From NCBI GenBank assembly GCA_964017155.1, contig OZ024866.1:22667082-22731081 (forward strand): a stretch of DNA of 64,000 nucleotides. Reading direction: 5' to 3'. This document shows, in pieces, positions 12,101 through 27,100 of this stretch; positions within the stretch are counted from its first letter, which is position 1, and each line of letters begins with the position of its first letter. The notes beneath the pieces were generated by a model that saw only the letters and a list, made by a program, of their open reading frames with translations, was not told the origin of the DNA and did not search any database. The position numbers were made by a program, and so were the translations under genes. This DNA comes from Oasisia sp. SBJ-2009 (Eukaryota; Annelida; Polychaeta; Sabellida; Siboglinidae).

Positions 12101-15100
12101 CTGATGCCTCAAAATACAATTTAATCCATCAATTCTTGATACAGAGTGGTTATATAGAACGTAAGCTTTCCAAACACATCTCATTGAAGAAGACGAAAGG
12201 CTGAAATGTTATTGGAATGTTCTATGAAGATATATCGTGACGTGAATTAAAGTATTGTCTCTCTTGAAAATGTTCGCGCAAATGACACATAGTGCATAGC
12301 AAATCTGTTTTTATTAATGACAAAAAGGAAAACCACTGAATAGAATATGAAATTACACACATCGAAAACAAACGTTGTGGACGTTTGGGGACGAATGAAT
12401 ATTTATTAATTTGCACATTTTCTGTTTTGTTTTATGTAGGTAAGAGTGCTTCAGTATCTATGTTTTGTTTATTTGAGTGTAAGCGAGTTTGAAGGAGTGT
12501 GGGTGTTTGGAGAGAAATTTGACAGGCAATGTTTCTGTTAACGTTGATTACTCATTTCTTACTATGCATTTGAATATTCTTGGTTTGTTTTGCTTTTCTC
12601 AAATGTATATACGTAGGTATGTTACTTTACGTGTGTACCTTTACGTTAAATGAATGTTTGTTGTATAGATAGCTAAATGTGATAATGAAGGTATTTCAGT
12701 TGATGGGTATCTGATCAGCGGCATTGTTTGTTTCTACGCGCTAAAATTCCTTTGGTTTGTTTTTCTTTTCTGCTGTGCGTGGATACGTAAGTTTTCGTAC
12801 ATCTTTAAGTGTCATAGTATACATATGTATATTGACGTGAATTGGACTGATTTTATTTCTTTTATAATTGATAGGAATATAAATTGTGCATATTCTACCA
12901 ATTGAACAGTTGGCGATACACCCGTTTGTTGATACTTCGCAATTCCAGTTGACGGAGGATGGACAGCGTGGACAGAGTGGGTGGCGTGTTCTGTGACATG
13001 TGGGACAGGGACCCAACAGAGAAGTCATGCGTGTACCAACCCACCGCCTTCAAATGGAGGTGTCATTTGTTCTGGCCCTCCAACTGAATCGCAACCATGT
13101 GAAGCAGCTCCTTGTCCAAGTATGTGCACGTTAAAAGGAACGTTTGTATATTGTTCACTGCTTCAAACCAAAGTTTTCCTATTGTGTATGAGGTATGTCT
13201 TCAGTAATACGCGCATTCCAGGAATATTTCAAAACGTAAAATGTATACTCTCATGATATCTCAGTAAGATAACAATGTCATCAGAATTCGTAACTCTGAA
13301 TAAAAATACTGATGCCTCAAAATACAATTTAATCCATCAATTCTTGATACAGAGTGGTTAGATAGAACGTAAGCTTTCCAAACACATCTCATTGAAGAAG
13401 ACGAATGGCTGAAATGTTATTGGAATGTTCTATGAAAATATATCGTGACGTGAATTCAAGTATTGTCTCTCTTGAAAATGTTCGCGCAAATGAGAAATAG
13501 TGTATAGCAAATCTGTTTTTATTAATGACAAAAAGGAAAACCACTGAATAGAATATGAAATTTCACACATCGAAAACAAACGTTGTGGACGTTTGGGGAC
13601 AAATGAATATTTATTAATTTGCACGTTTTCTGTTTTGTTGTATGTAGGTAAGAGTGCTTCAGTATCTATGTTTTGTTTATTTGAGTGTAAGCGAGTTTGA
13701 AAGAGTGTGGGTGTTTGGAGAGAAATTTGACAGGCAATGTTTCTGTTAACGTTGATTACTCATTTCTTACTATGCATTTAAATATTCTTGGTTTGTTTTT
13801 CTTTTCTCAAATGTATATACGTATGTATGTTACTTTACGTGTGTACCTTTACGTTAAATGAATGTTTGTTGTATAGATAGCTAAATGTGATAATGAAGGT
13901 ATTTCAGTTGATGGGTATCTGATCAGCGGCATTGTTTGTTTCTACGCACTAAGATTACTTTGGTTTGTTTTTCTTTTCTGCTGTGCGTGGATACGTACGT
14001 CTTTAAGTGTCATAGTATACATATGTATATTGACGTGAATTGGACTGATTTTATTTCTTTTATGATTGATAGGAATATAAATTGTGTATATTCTACCAAT
14101 TGAACAGTTGGCGATACACCCGTTTGTTGATACTTCGCAATTCCAGTTGACGGAGGATGGACAGCGTGGACAGAGTGGGTGGCGTGTTCTGTGACATGTG
14201 GGACAGGGACCCAACAGAGAAGTCATGCGTGTACCAACCCACCGCCTTCAAATGGAGGTGTCATTTGTTCTGGCCCTCCAACTGAATCGCAACCATGTGA
14301 AGCAGCTCCTTGTCCAAGTATGTGTTCGTTAAAAGGAACGTTTGTATATTGTTCACTGCTTCAAACCAAAGTTTTCCTATTGTGTATGAGGTATGTCTTC
14401 AGTAATACGCGCATTCCAGGAATACTTCAAAACGTAAAATGTATACTCTCATGATATCTCAGTAAGATAACAATGTCATCAGAATTCGTAACTGTGAATA
14501 AAAATACTGATGCCTCAAAATACAATTTAATCCATCAATTCTTGATACAGAGTGGTTATATAGAATGTAAGCTTTCCAAACACATCTCATTGAAGAAGAC
14601 GAAAGGCTGAAATGTTATTGGAATGGTCTATGAAGATATATCGTGACGTGAATTCAAGTATTGTCTCTCTTGAAAATGTTCGCGCAAATGACACATAGTG
14701 CATAGCAAATCTGTTTTTATTAATGACAAAAAGGAAAACCACTGAATAGAATATGAAATTACACACATCGAAAACAAACGTTGTGGACGTTTGGGGACGA
14801 ATGAATATTTATTAATTTGCACATTTTCTGTTTTGTTGTATGTAGGTAAGAGTGCTTCAGTATCTATGTTTTGTTTATTTGAGTGTAAGCGAGTTTGAAG
14901 GAGTGTGGGTGTTTGGAGAGAAATTTGACAGGCAATGTTTCTGTTAACGTTGATTACTCATTTCTTACTATGCATTTGAATATTCTTGGTTTGTTTTGCT
15001 TTTCTCAAATGTATATACGTAGGTATGTTACTTTACGTGTGTACCTTTACGTTAAATGAATGTTTGTTGTATAGATAGCTAAATGTGATAATAAAGGTAT

Positions 15101-18100
15101 TTCAGTTGATGGGTATCTGATCAGCGGCATTGTTTGTTTCTACGCACTAAAATTCCTTTGGTTTGTTTTTCTTTTCTGCTGTGCGTGGATACGTAAGTTT
15201 TCGTACATCTTTAAGTGTCATAGTATACATATGTATATTGACGTGAATTGGACTGATTTTATTTCTTTTATAATTGATAGGAATATAAATTGTGCATATT
15301 CTACCAATTGAACAGTTGGCGATACACCCGTTTGTTGATACTTCGCAATTCCAGTTGACGGAGGATGGACAGCGTGGACAGAGTGGGTGGCGTGTTCTGT
15401 GACATGTGGGACAGGGACCCAACAGAGAAGTCATGCGTGTACCAACCCACCGCCTTCAAATGGAGGTGTCATTTGTTCTGGCCCTCCAACTGAATCGCAA
15501 CCATGTGAAGCAGCTCCTTGTCCAAGTATGTGTTCGTTAAAAGGAACGTTTGTATATTGTTCACTGCTTCAAACCAAAGTTTTCCTATTGTGTATGAGGT
15601 ATGTCTTCAGTAATACGTGCATTCCAGGAATACTTCAAAACGTAAAATGTATACTCTCATGATATCTCAGTAAGATAACAATGTCATCAGAATTCGTAAC
15701 TACGAATAAAAATACTGATGCTTCAAAATACAATTTAATCCATCAATTCTTGATACAGAGTGGTTAGATAGAACATACCCTTTCCAAACACATCTCATTG
15801 AAGAAGACGAATGGCTGAAATGTTATTGGAATGTTCTATGAAGATATATCGTGACGTGAATTCAAGTATTGTCTATCTTGAAAATGTTCGCGCAAATGAG
15901 AAATAGTGTATAGCAAATCTGTTTTTATTAATGACAAAAAGGAAAACCATTGAATAGAATATGAAATTACACACATCGAAAACAAACGTTGTGGACGTTT
16001 GGGGACAAATGAATATTTATTAATTTGCACGTTTTCTGTTTTGTTGTATGTACGTAAAAGTGTTTCAGTATCTATGTTTTGTTTATTTGAGTGCAAGCGA
16101 GTTTGAAAGAGTGTGGGTGTTTGGAGAGAAATTTGACAGGCAATGTTTCTGTTAACGTTGATTACTCATTTCTTACTATGCATTTAAATATTCTTGGTTT
16201 GTTTTTCTTTTCTCAAATGTATATACGTATGTATGTTACTTTACGTGTGTACCTTTACGTTAAATGGATGTTTGTTGTATAGATAGCTAAATGTGATAAT
16301 GAAGGTATTTCAGTTGATGGGTATCTGATCAGCGGCATTGTTTGTTTCTACGCGCTAAAATTCCTTTGGTTTGTTTTTCTTTTCTGCTGTGCGTGGATAC
16401 GTAAGTTTTCGTACATCTTTAAGTGTCATAGTATACATATGTATATTGACGTGAATTGGACTGATTTTATTTCTTTTATAATTGATAGGAATATAAATTG
16501 TGCATATTCTACCAATTGAACAGTTGGCGATACACCCGTTTGTTGATACTTCGCAATTGCAGTTGACGGAGGATGGACAGCGTGGACAGAGTGGGTGGCG
16601 TGTTCTGTGACATGTGGGACAGGGACCCAACAGAGAAGTCATGCGTGTACCAACCCACCGCCTTCAAATGGAGGTGTCATTTGTTCTGGCCCTCCAACTG
16701 AATCGCAACCATGTGAAGCAGCTCCTTGTCCAAGTATGTGTTCGTTAAAAGGAACGTTTGTATATTGTTCACTGCTTCAAACCAAAGTTTTCCTATTGTG
16801 TATGAGGTATGTCTTCAGTAATACGCGCATTCCAGGAATACTTCAAAACGTAAAATGTATACTCTCCTGATATTTTAGTAAGATAACAATGTCATCAGAA
16901 TTCGTAACTGTGAATAAAAATACTGATGCCTCAAAATACAATTTAATCCATCAATTCTTGATACAGAGTGGTTATATAGAACGTAAGCTTTCCAAACACA
17001 TCTCATTGAAGAAGACGAAAGGCTGAAATGTTATTGGAATGTTCTATGAAGATATATCGTGACGTGAATTAAAGTATTGTCTCTCTTGAAAATGTTCGCG
17101 CAAATGACACATAGTGCATAGCAAATCTGTTTTTATTAATGACAAAAAGGAAAACCACTGAATAGAATATGAAATTACACACATCGAAAACAAACGTTGT
17201 GGACGTTTGGGGACGAATGAATATTTATTAATTTGCACATTTTCTGTTTTGTTTTATGTAGGTAAGAGTGCTTCAGTATCTATGTTTTGTTTATTTGAGT
17301 GTAAGCGAGTTTGAAGGAGTGTGGGTGTTTGGAGAGAAATTTGACAGGCAATGTTTCTGTTAACGTTGATTACTCATTTCTTACTATGCATTTGAATATT
17401 CTTGGTTTGTTTTGCTTTTCTCAAATGTATATACGTAGGTATGTTACTTTACGTGTGTACCTTTACGTTAAATGAATGTTTGTTGTATAGATAGCTAAAT
17501 GTGATAATGAAGGTATTTCAGTTGATGGGTATCTGATCAGCGGCATTGTTTGTTTCTACGCGCTAAAATTCCTTTGGTTTGTTTTTCTTTTCTGCTGTGC
17601 GTGGATACGTAAGTTTTCGTACATCTTTAAGTGTCATAGTATACATATGTATATTGACGTGAATTGGACTGATTTTATTTCTTTTATAATTGATAGGAAT
17701 ATAAATTGTGCATATTCTACCAATTGAACAGTTGGCGATACACCCGTTTGTTGATACTTCGCAATTCCAGTTGACGGAGGATGGACAGCGTGGACAGAGT
17801 GGGTGGCGTGTTCTGTGACATGTGGGACAGGGACCCAACAGAGAAGTCATGCGTGTACCAACCCACCGCCTTCAAATGGAGGTGTCATTTGTTCTGGCCC
17901 TCCAACTGAATCGCAACCATGTGAAGCAGCTCCTTGTCCAAGTATGTGCACGTTAAAAGGAACGTTTGTATATTGTTCACTGCTTCAAACCAAAGTTTTC
18001 CTATTGTGTATGAGGTATGTCTTCAGTAATACGCGCATTCCAGGAATATTTCAAAACGTAAAATGTATACTCTCATGATATCTCAGTAAGATAACAATGT

Positions 18101-21100
18101 CATCAGAATTCGTAACTCTGAATAAAAATACTGATGCCTCAAAATACAATTTAATCCATCAATTCTTGATACAGAGTGGTTAGATAGAACGTAAGCTTTC
18201 CAAACACATCTCATTGAAGAAGACGAATGGCTGAAATGTTATTGGAATGTTCTATGAAAATATATCGCGACGTGAATTCAAGTATTGTCTCTCTTGAAAA
18301 TGTTCGCGCAAATGAGAAATAGTGTATAGCAAATCTGTTTTTATTAATGACAAAAAGGAAAACCACTGAATAGAATATGAAATTTCACACATCGAAAACA
18401 AACGTTGTGGACGTTTGGGGACAAATGAATATTTATTAATTTGCACGTTTTCTGTTTTGTTGTATGTAGGTAAGAGTGCTTCAGTATCTATGTTTTGTTT
18501 ATTTGAGTGTAAGCGAGTTTGAAAGAGTGTGGGTGTTTGGAGAGAAATTTGACAGGCAATGTTTCTGTTAACGTTGATTACTCATTTCTTACTATGCATT
18601 TAAATATTCTTGGTTTGTTTTTCTTTTCTCAAATGTATATACGTATGTATGTTACTTTACGTGTGTACCTTTACGTTAAATGAATGTTTGTTGTATAGAT
18701 AGCTAAATGTGATAATGAAGGTATTTCAGTTGATGGGTATCTGATCAGCGGCATTGTTTGTTTCTACGCACTAAGATTACTTTGGTTTGTTTTTCTTTTC
18801 TGCTGTGCGTGGATACGTACGTCTTTAAGTGTCATAGTATAGATATGTATATTGACGTGAATTGGACTGATTTTATTTCTTTTATGATTGATAGGAATAT
18901 AAATTGTGTATATTCTACCAATTGAACAGTTGGCGATACACCCGTTTGTTGATACTTCGCAATTCCAGTTGACGGAGGATGGACAGCGTGGACAGAGTGG
19001 GTGGCGTGTTCTGTGACATGTGGGACAGGGATCCAACAGAGAAGTCATGCGTGTACCAACCCACCGCCTTCAAATGGAGGTGTCATTTGTTCTGGCCCTC
19101 CAACTGAATCGCAACCATGTGAAGCAGCTCCTTGTCCAAGTATGTGTTCGCTAAAAGGAACGTTTGTATATTGTTCACTGCTTCAAACCAAAGTTTTCCT
19201 ATTGTGTATGAGGTATGTCTTCAGTAATACGCGCATTCCAGGAATACTTCAAAACGTAAAATGTATACTCTCATGATATCTCAGTAAGATAACAATGTCA
19301 TCAGAATTCGTAACTGTGAATAAAAATACTGATGCCTCAAAATACAATTTAATCCATCAATTCTTGATACAGAGTGGTTATATAGAATGTAAGCTTTCCA
19401 AACACATCTCATTGAAGAAGACGAAAGGCTGAAATGTTATTGGAATGGTCTATGAAGATATATCGTGACGTGAATTCAAGTATTGTCTCTCTTGAAAATG
19501 TTCGCGCAAATGACACATAGTGCATAGCAAATCTGTTTTTATTAATGACAAAAAGGAAAACCACTGAATAGAATATGAAATTACACACATCGAAAACAAA
19601 CGGTGTGGACGTTTGGGGACGAATGAATATTTATTAATTTGCACATTTTCTGTTTTGTTGTATGTAGGTAAGAGTGCTTCAGTATCTATGTTTTGTTTAT
19701 TTGAGTGTAAGCGAGTTTGAAGGAGTGTGGGTGTTTGGAGAGAAATTTGACAGGCAATGTTTCTGTTAACGTTGATTACTCATTTCTTACTATGCATTTG
19801 AATATTCTTGGTTTGTTTTGCTTTTCTCAAATGTATATACGTAGGTATGTTACTTTACGTGTGTACCTTTACGTTAAATGAATGTTTGTTGTATAGATAG
19901 CTAAATGTGATAATGAAGGTATTTCAGTTGATGGGTATCTGATCAGCGGCATTGTTTGTTTCTACGCGCTAAAATTCCTTTGGTTTGTTTTTCTTTTCTG
20001 CTGTGCGTGGATACGTAAGTTTTCGTACATCTTTAAGTGTCATAGTATACATATGTATATTGACGTGAATTGGACTGATTTTATTTCTTTTATAATTGAT
20101 AGGAATATAAATTGTGCGTATTCTACCAATTGAACAGTTGGCGATACACCCGTTTGTTGATACTTCGCAATTCCAGTTGACGGAGGATGGACAGCGTGGA
20201 CAGAGTGGGTGGCGTGTTCTGTGACATGTGGGACAGGGACCCAACAGAGAAGTCATGCGTGTACCAACCCACCGCCTTCAAATGGAGGTGTCATTTGTTC
20301 TGGCCCTCCAACTGAATCGCAACCATGTGAAGCAGCTCCTTGTCCAAGTATGTGCACGTTAAAAGGAACGTTTGTATATTGTTCACTGCTTCAAACCAAA
20401 GTTTTCCTATTGTGTATGAGGTATGTCTTCAGTAATACGCGCATTCCAGGAATATTTCAAAACGTAAAATGTATACTCTCATGATATCTCAGTAAGATAA
20501 CAATGTCATCAGAATTCGTAACTCTGAATAAAAATACTGATGCCTCAAAATACAATTTAATCCATCAATTCTTGATACAGAGTGGTTAGATAGAACGTAA
20601 GCTTTCCAAACACATCTCATTGAAGAAGACGAATGGCTGAAATGTTATTGGAATGTTCTATGAAAATATATCGTGACGTGAATTCAAGTATTGTCTCTCT
20701 TGAAAATGTTCGCGCAAATGAGAAATAGTGTATAGCAAATCTGTTTTTATTAATGACAAAAAGGAAAACCACTGAATAGAATATGAAATTTCACACATCG
20801 AAAACAAACGTTGTGGACGTTTGGGGACAAATGAATATTTATTAATTTGCACGTTTTCTGTTTTGTTGTATGTAGGTAAGAGTGCTTCAGTATCTATGTT
20901 TTGTTTATTTGAGTGTAAGCGAGTTTGAAAGAGTGTGGGTGTTTGGAGAGAAATTTGACAGGCAATGTTTCTGTTAACGTTGATTACTCATTTCTTACTA
21001 TGCATTTAAATATTCTTGGTTTGTTTTTCTTTTCTCAAATGTATATACGTATGTATGTTACTTTACGTGTGTACCTTTACGTTAAATGAATGTTTGTTGT

Positions 21101-24100
21101 ATAGATAGCTAAATGTGATAATGAAGGTATTTCAGTTGATGGGTATCTGATCAGCGGCATTGTTTGTTTCTACGCACTAAGATTACTTTGGTTTGTTTTT
21201 CTTTTCTGCTGTGCGTGGATACGTACGTCTTTAAGTGTCATAGTATACATATGTATATTGACGTGAATTGGACTGATTTTATTTCTTTTATGATTGATAG
21301 GAATATAAATTGTGTATATTCTACCAATTGAACAGTTGGCGATACACCCGTTTGTTGATACTTCGCAATTCCAGTTGACGGAGGATGGACAGCGTGGACA
21401 GAGTGGGTGGCGTGTTCTGTGACATGTGGGACAGGGACCCAACAGAGAAGTCATGCGTGTACCAACCCACCGCCTTCAAATGGAGGTGTCATTTGTTCTG
21501 GCCCTCCAACTGAATCGCAACCATGTGAAGCAGCTCCTTGTCCAAGTATGTGTTCGTTAAAAGGAACGTTTGTATATTGTTCACTGCTTCAAACCAAAGT
21601 TTTCCTATTGTGTATGAGGTATGTCTTCAGTAATACGCGCATTCCAGGAATACTTCAAAACGTAAAATGTATACTCTCATGATATCTCAGTAAGATAACA
21701 ATGTCATCAGAATTCGTAACTGTGAATAAAAATACTGATGCCTCAAAATACAATTTAATCCATCAATTCTTGATACAGAGTGGTTATATAGAATGTAAGC
21801 TTTCCAAACACATCTCATTGAAGAAGACGAAAGGCTGAAATGTTATTGGAATGGTCTATGAAGATATATCGTGACGTGAATTCAAGTATTGTCTCTCTTG
21901 AAAATGTTCGCGCAAATGACACATAGTGCATAGCAAATCTGTTTTTATTAATGACAAAAAGGAAAACCACTGAATAGAATATGAAATTACACACATCGAA
22001 AACAAACGTTGTGGACGTTTGGGGACGAATGAATATTTATTAATTTGCACATTTTCTGTTTTGTTGTATGTAGGTAAGAGTGCTTCAGTATCTATGTTTT
22101 GTTTATTTGAGTGTAAGCGAGTTTGAAGGAGTGTGGGTGTTTGGAGAGAAATTTGACAGGCAATGTTTCTGTTAACGTTGATTACTCATTTCTTACTATG
22201 CATTTGAATATTCTTGGTTTGTTTTGCTTTTCTCAAATGTATATACGTAGGTATGTTACTTTACGTGTGTACCTTTACGTTAAATGAATGTTTGTTGTAT
22301 AGATAGCTAAATGTGATAATAAAGGTATTTCAGTTGATGGGTATCTGATCAGCGGCATTGTTTGTTTCTACGCACTAAAATTCCTTTGGTTTGTTTTTCT
22401 TTTCTGCTGTGCGTGGATACGTAAGTTTTCGTACATCTTTAAGTGTCATAGTATACATATGTATATTGACGTGAATTGGACTGATTTTATTTCTTTTATA
22501 ATTGATAGGAATATAAATTGTGCATATTCTACCAATTGAACAGTTGGCGATACACCCGTTTGTTGATACTTCGCAATTCCAGTTGACGGAGGATGGACAG
22601 CGTGGACAGAGTGGGTGGCGTGTTCTGTGACATGTGGGACAGGGACCCAACAGAGAAGTCATGCGTGTACCAACCCACCGCCTTCAAATGGAGGTGTCAT
22701 TTGTTCTGGCCCTCCAACTGAATCGCAACCATGTGAAGCAGCTCCTTGTCCAAGTATGTGTTCGTTAAAAGGAACGTTTGTATATTGTTCACTGCTTCAA
22801 ACCAAAGTTTTCCTATTGTGTATGAGGTATGTCTTCAGTAATACGTGCATTCCAGGAATACTTCAAAACGTAAAATGTATACTCTCATGATATCTCAGTA
22901 AGATAACAATGTCATCAGAATTCGTAACTACGAATAAAAATACTGATGCTTCAAAATACAATTTAATCCATCAATTCTTGATACAGAGTGGTTAGATAGA
23001 ACATACCCTTTCCAAACACATCTCATTGAAGAAGACGAATGGCTGAAATGTTATTGGAATGTTCTATGAAGATATATCGTGACGTGAATTCAAGTATTGT
23101 CTATCTTGAAAATGTTCGCGCAAATGAGAAATAGTGTATAGCAAATCTGTTTTTATTAATGACAAAAAGGAAAACCATTGAATAGAATATGAAATTACAC
23201 ACATCGAAAACAAACGTTGTGGACGTTTGGGGACAAATGAATATTTATTAATTTGCACGTTTTCTGTTTTGTTGTATGTACGTAAAAGTGTTTCAGTATC
23301 TATGTTTTGTTTATTTGAGTGCAAGCGAGTTTGAAAGAGTGTGGGTGTTTGGAGAGAAATTTGACAGGCAATGTTTCTGTTAACGTTGATTACTCATTTC
23401 TTACTATGCATTTAAATATTCTTGGTTTGTTTTTCTTTTCTCAAATGTATATACGTATGTATGTTACTTTACGTGTGTACCTTTACGTTAAATGGATGTT
23501 TGTTGTATAGATAGCTAAATGTGATAATGAAGGTATTTCAGTTGATGGGTATCTGATCAGCGGCATTGTTTGTTTCTACGCGCTAAAATTCCTTTGGTTT
23601 GTTTTTCTTTTCTGCTGTGCGTGGATACGTAAGTTTTCGTACATCTTTAAGTGTCATAGTATACATATGTATATTGACGTGAATTGGACTGATTTTATTT
23701 CTTTTATAATTGATAGGAATATAAATTGTGCATATTCTACCAATTGAACAGTTGGCGATACACCCGTTTGTTGATACTTCGCAATTGCAGTTGACGGAGG
23801 ATGGACAGCGTGGACAGAGTGGGTGGCGTGTTCTGTGACATGTGGGACAGGGACCCAACAGAGAAGTCATGCGTGTACCAACCCACCGCCTTCAAATGGA
23901 GGTGTCATTTGTTCTGGCCCTCCAACTGAATCGCAACCATGTGAAGCAGCTCCTTGTCCAAGTATGTGTTCGTTAAAAGGAACGTTTGTATATTGTTCAC
24001 TGCTTCAAACCAAAGTTTTCCTATTGTGTATGAGGTATGTCTTCAGTAATACGCGCATTCCAGGAATACTTCAAAACGTAAAATGTATACTCTCATGATA

Positions 24101-27100
24101 TCTTAGTAAGATAACAATGTCATCAGAATTCGTAACTGTGAATAAAAATACTGATGCCTCAAAATACAATTTAATCCATCAATTCTTGATACAGAGTGGT
24201 TATATAGAACGTAAGCTTTCCAAACACATCTCATTGAAGAAGACGAAAGGCTGAAATGTTATTGGAATGTTCTATGAAGATATATCGTGACGTGAATTAA
24301 AGTATTGTCTCTCTTGAAAATGTTCGCGCAAATGACACATAGTGCATAGCAAATCTGTTTTTATTAATGACAAAAAGGAAAACCACTGAATAGAATATGA
24401 AATTACACACATCGAAAACAAACGTTGTGGACGTTTGGGGACGAATGAATATTTATTAATTTGCACATTTTCTGTTTTGTTTTATGTAGGTAAGAGTGCT
24501 TCAGTATCTATGTTTTGTTTATTTGAGTGTAAGCGAGTTTGAAGGAGTGTGGGTGTTTGGAGAGAAATTTGACAGGCAATGTTTCTGTTAACGTTGATTA
24601 CTCATTTCTTACTATGCATTTGAATATTCTTGGTTTGTTTTGCTTTTCTCAAATGTATATACGTAGGTATGTTACTTTACGTGTGTACCTTTACGTTAAA
24701 TGAATGTTTGTTGTATAGATAGCTAAATGTGATAATGAAGGTATTTCAGTTGATGGGTATCTGATCAGCGGCATTGTTTGTTTCTACGCGCTAAAATTCC
24801 TTTGGTTTGTTTTTCTTTTCTGCTGTGCGTGGATACGTAAGTTTTCGTACATCTTTAAGTGTCATAGTATACATATGTATATTGACGTGAATTGGACTGA
24901 TTTTATTTCTTTTATAATTGATAGGAATATAAATTGTGCATATTCTACCAATTGAACAGTTGGCGATACACCCGTTTGTTGATACTTCGCAATTCCAGTT
25001 GACGGAGGATGGACAGCGTGGACAGAGTGGGTGGCGTGTTCTGTGACATGTGGGACAGGGACCCAACAGAGAAGTCATGCGTGTACCAACCCACCGCCTT
25101 CAAATGGAGGTGTCATTTGTTCTGGCCCTCCAACTGAATCGCAACCATGTGAAGCAGCTCCTTGTCCAAGTATGTGCACGTTAAAAGGAACGTTTGTATA
25201 TTGTTCACTGCTTCAAACCAAAGTTTTCCTATTGTGTATGAGGTATGTCTTCAGTAATACGCGCATTCCAGGAATATTTCAAAACGTAAAATGTATACTC
25301 TCATGATATCTCAGTAAGATAACAATGTCATCAGAATTCGTAACTCTGAATAAAAATACTGATGCCTCAAAATACAATTTAATCCATCAATTCTTGATAC
25401 AGAGTGGTTAGATAGAACGTAAGCTTTCCAAACACATCTCATTGAAGAAGACGAATGGCTGAAATGTTATTGGAATGTTCTATGAAAATATATCGTGACG
25501 TGAATTCAAGTATTGTCTCTCTTGAAAATGTTCGCGCAAATGAGAAATAGTGTATAGCAAATCTGTTTTTATTAATGACAAAAAGGAAAACCACTGAATA
25601 GAATATGAAATTTCACACATCGAAAACAAACGTTGTGGACGTTTGGGGACAAATGAATATTTATTAATTTGCACGTTTTCTGTTTTGTTGTATGTAGGTA
25701 AGAGTGCTTCAGTATCTATGTTTTGTTTATTTGAGTGTAAGCGAGTTTGAAAGAGTGTGGGTGTTTGGAGAGAAATTTGACAGGCAATGTTTCTGTTAAC
25801 GTTGATTACTCATTTCTTACTATGCATTTAAATATTCTTGGTTTGTTTTTCTTTTCTCAAATGTATATACGTATGTATGTTACTTTACGTGTGTACCTTT
25901 ACGTTAAATGAATGTTTGTTGTATAGATAGCTAAATGTGATAATGAAGGTATTTCAGTTGATGGGTATCTGATCAGCGGCATTGTTTGTTTCTACGCACT
26001 AAGATTACTTTGGTTTGTTTTTCTTTTCTGCTGTGCGTGGATACGTACGTCTTTAAGTGTCATAGTATACATATGTATATTGACGTGAATTGGACTGATT
26101 TTATTTCTTTTATGATTGATAGGAATATAAATTGTGTATATTCTACCAATTGAACAGTTGGCGATACACCCGTTTGTTGATACTTCGCAATTCCAGTTGA
26201 CGGAGGATGGACAGCGTGGACAGAGTGGGTGGCGTGTTCTGTGACATGTGGGACAGGGACCCAACAGAGAAGTCATGCGTGTACCAACCCACCGCCTTCA
26301 AATGGAGGTGTCATTTGTTCTGGCCCTCCAACTGAATCGCAACCATGTGAAGCAGCTCCTTGTCCAAGTATGTGTTCGCTAAAAGGAACGTTTGTATATT
26401 GTTCACTGCTTCAAACCAAAGTTTTCCTATTGTGTATGAGGTATGTCTTCAGTAATACGCGCATTCCAGGAATACTTCAAAACGTAAAATGTATACTCTC
26501 ATGATATCTCAGTAAGATAACAATGTCATCAGAATTCGTAACTGTGAATAAAAATACTGATGCCTCAAAATACAATTTAATCCATCAATTCTTGATACAG
26601 AGTGGTTATATAGAATGTAAGCTTTCCAAACACATCTCATTGAAGAAGACGAAAGGCTGAAATGTTATTGGAATGGTCTATGAAGATATATCGTGACGTG
26701 AATTCAAGTATTGTCTCTCTTGAAAATGTTCGCGCAAATGACACATAGTGCATAGCAAATCTGTTTTTATTAATGACAAAAAGGAAAACCACTGAATAGA
26801 ATATGAAATTACACACATCGAAAACAAACGGTGTGGACGTTTGGGGACGAATGAATATTTATTAATTTGCACATTTTCTGTTTTGTTGTATGTAGGTAAG
26901 AGTGCTTCAGTATCTATGTTTTGTTTATTTGAGTGTAAGCGAGTTTGAAGGAGTGTGGGTGTTTGGAGAGAAATTTGACAGGCAATGTTTCTGTTAACGT
27001 TGATTACTCATTTCTTACTATGCATTTGAATATTCTTGGTTTGTTTTGCTTTTCTCAAATGTATATACGTAGGTATGTTACTTTACGTGTGTACCTTTAC

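Larger units (their letters stand above)
15355..22582 (+). repeat. 7,228-bp higher-order repeat, copy 1 (E14-E19)
   Basis: Six units with intron markers in the order E14 to E19 recur in the same order in the next 7,228 bp. By eye only a handful of bases differ, for example at 16,866, 18,268, 18,842, 19,032 and 20,118. Similarity at this offset also extends left to about 12.7 kb. Confidence 0.9.
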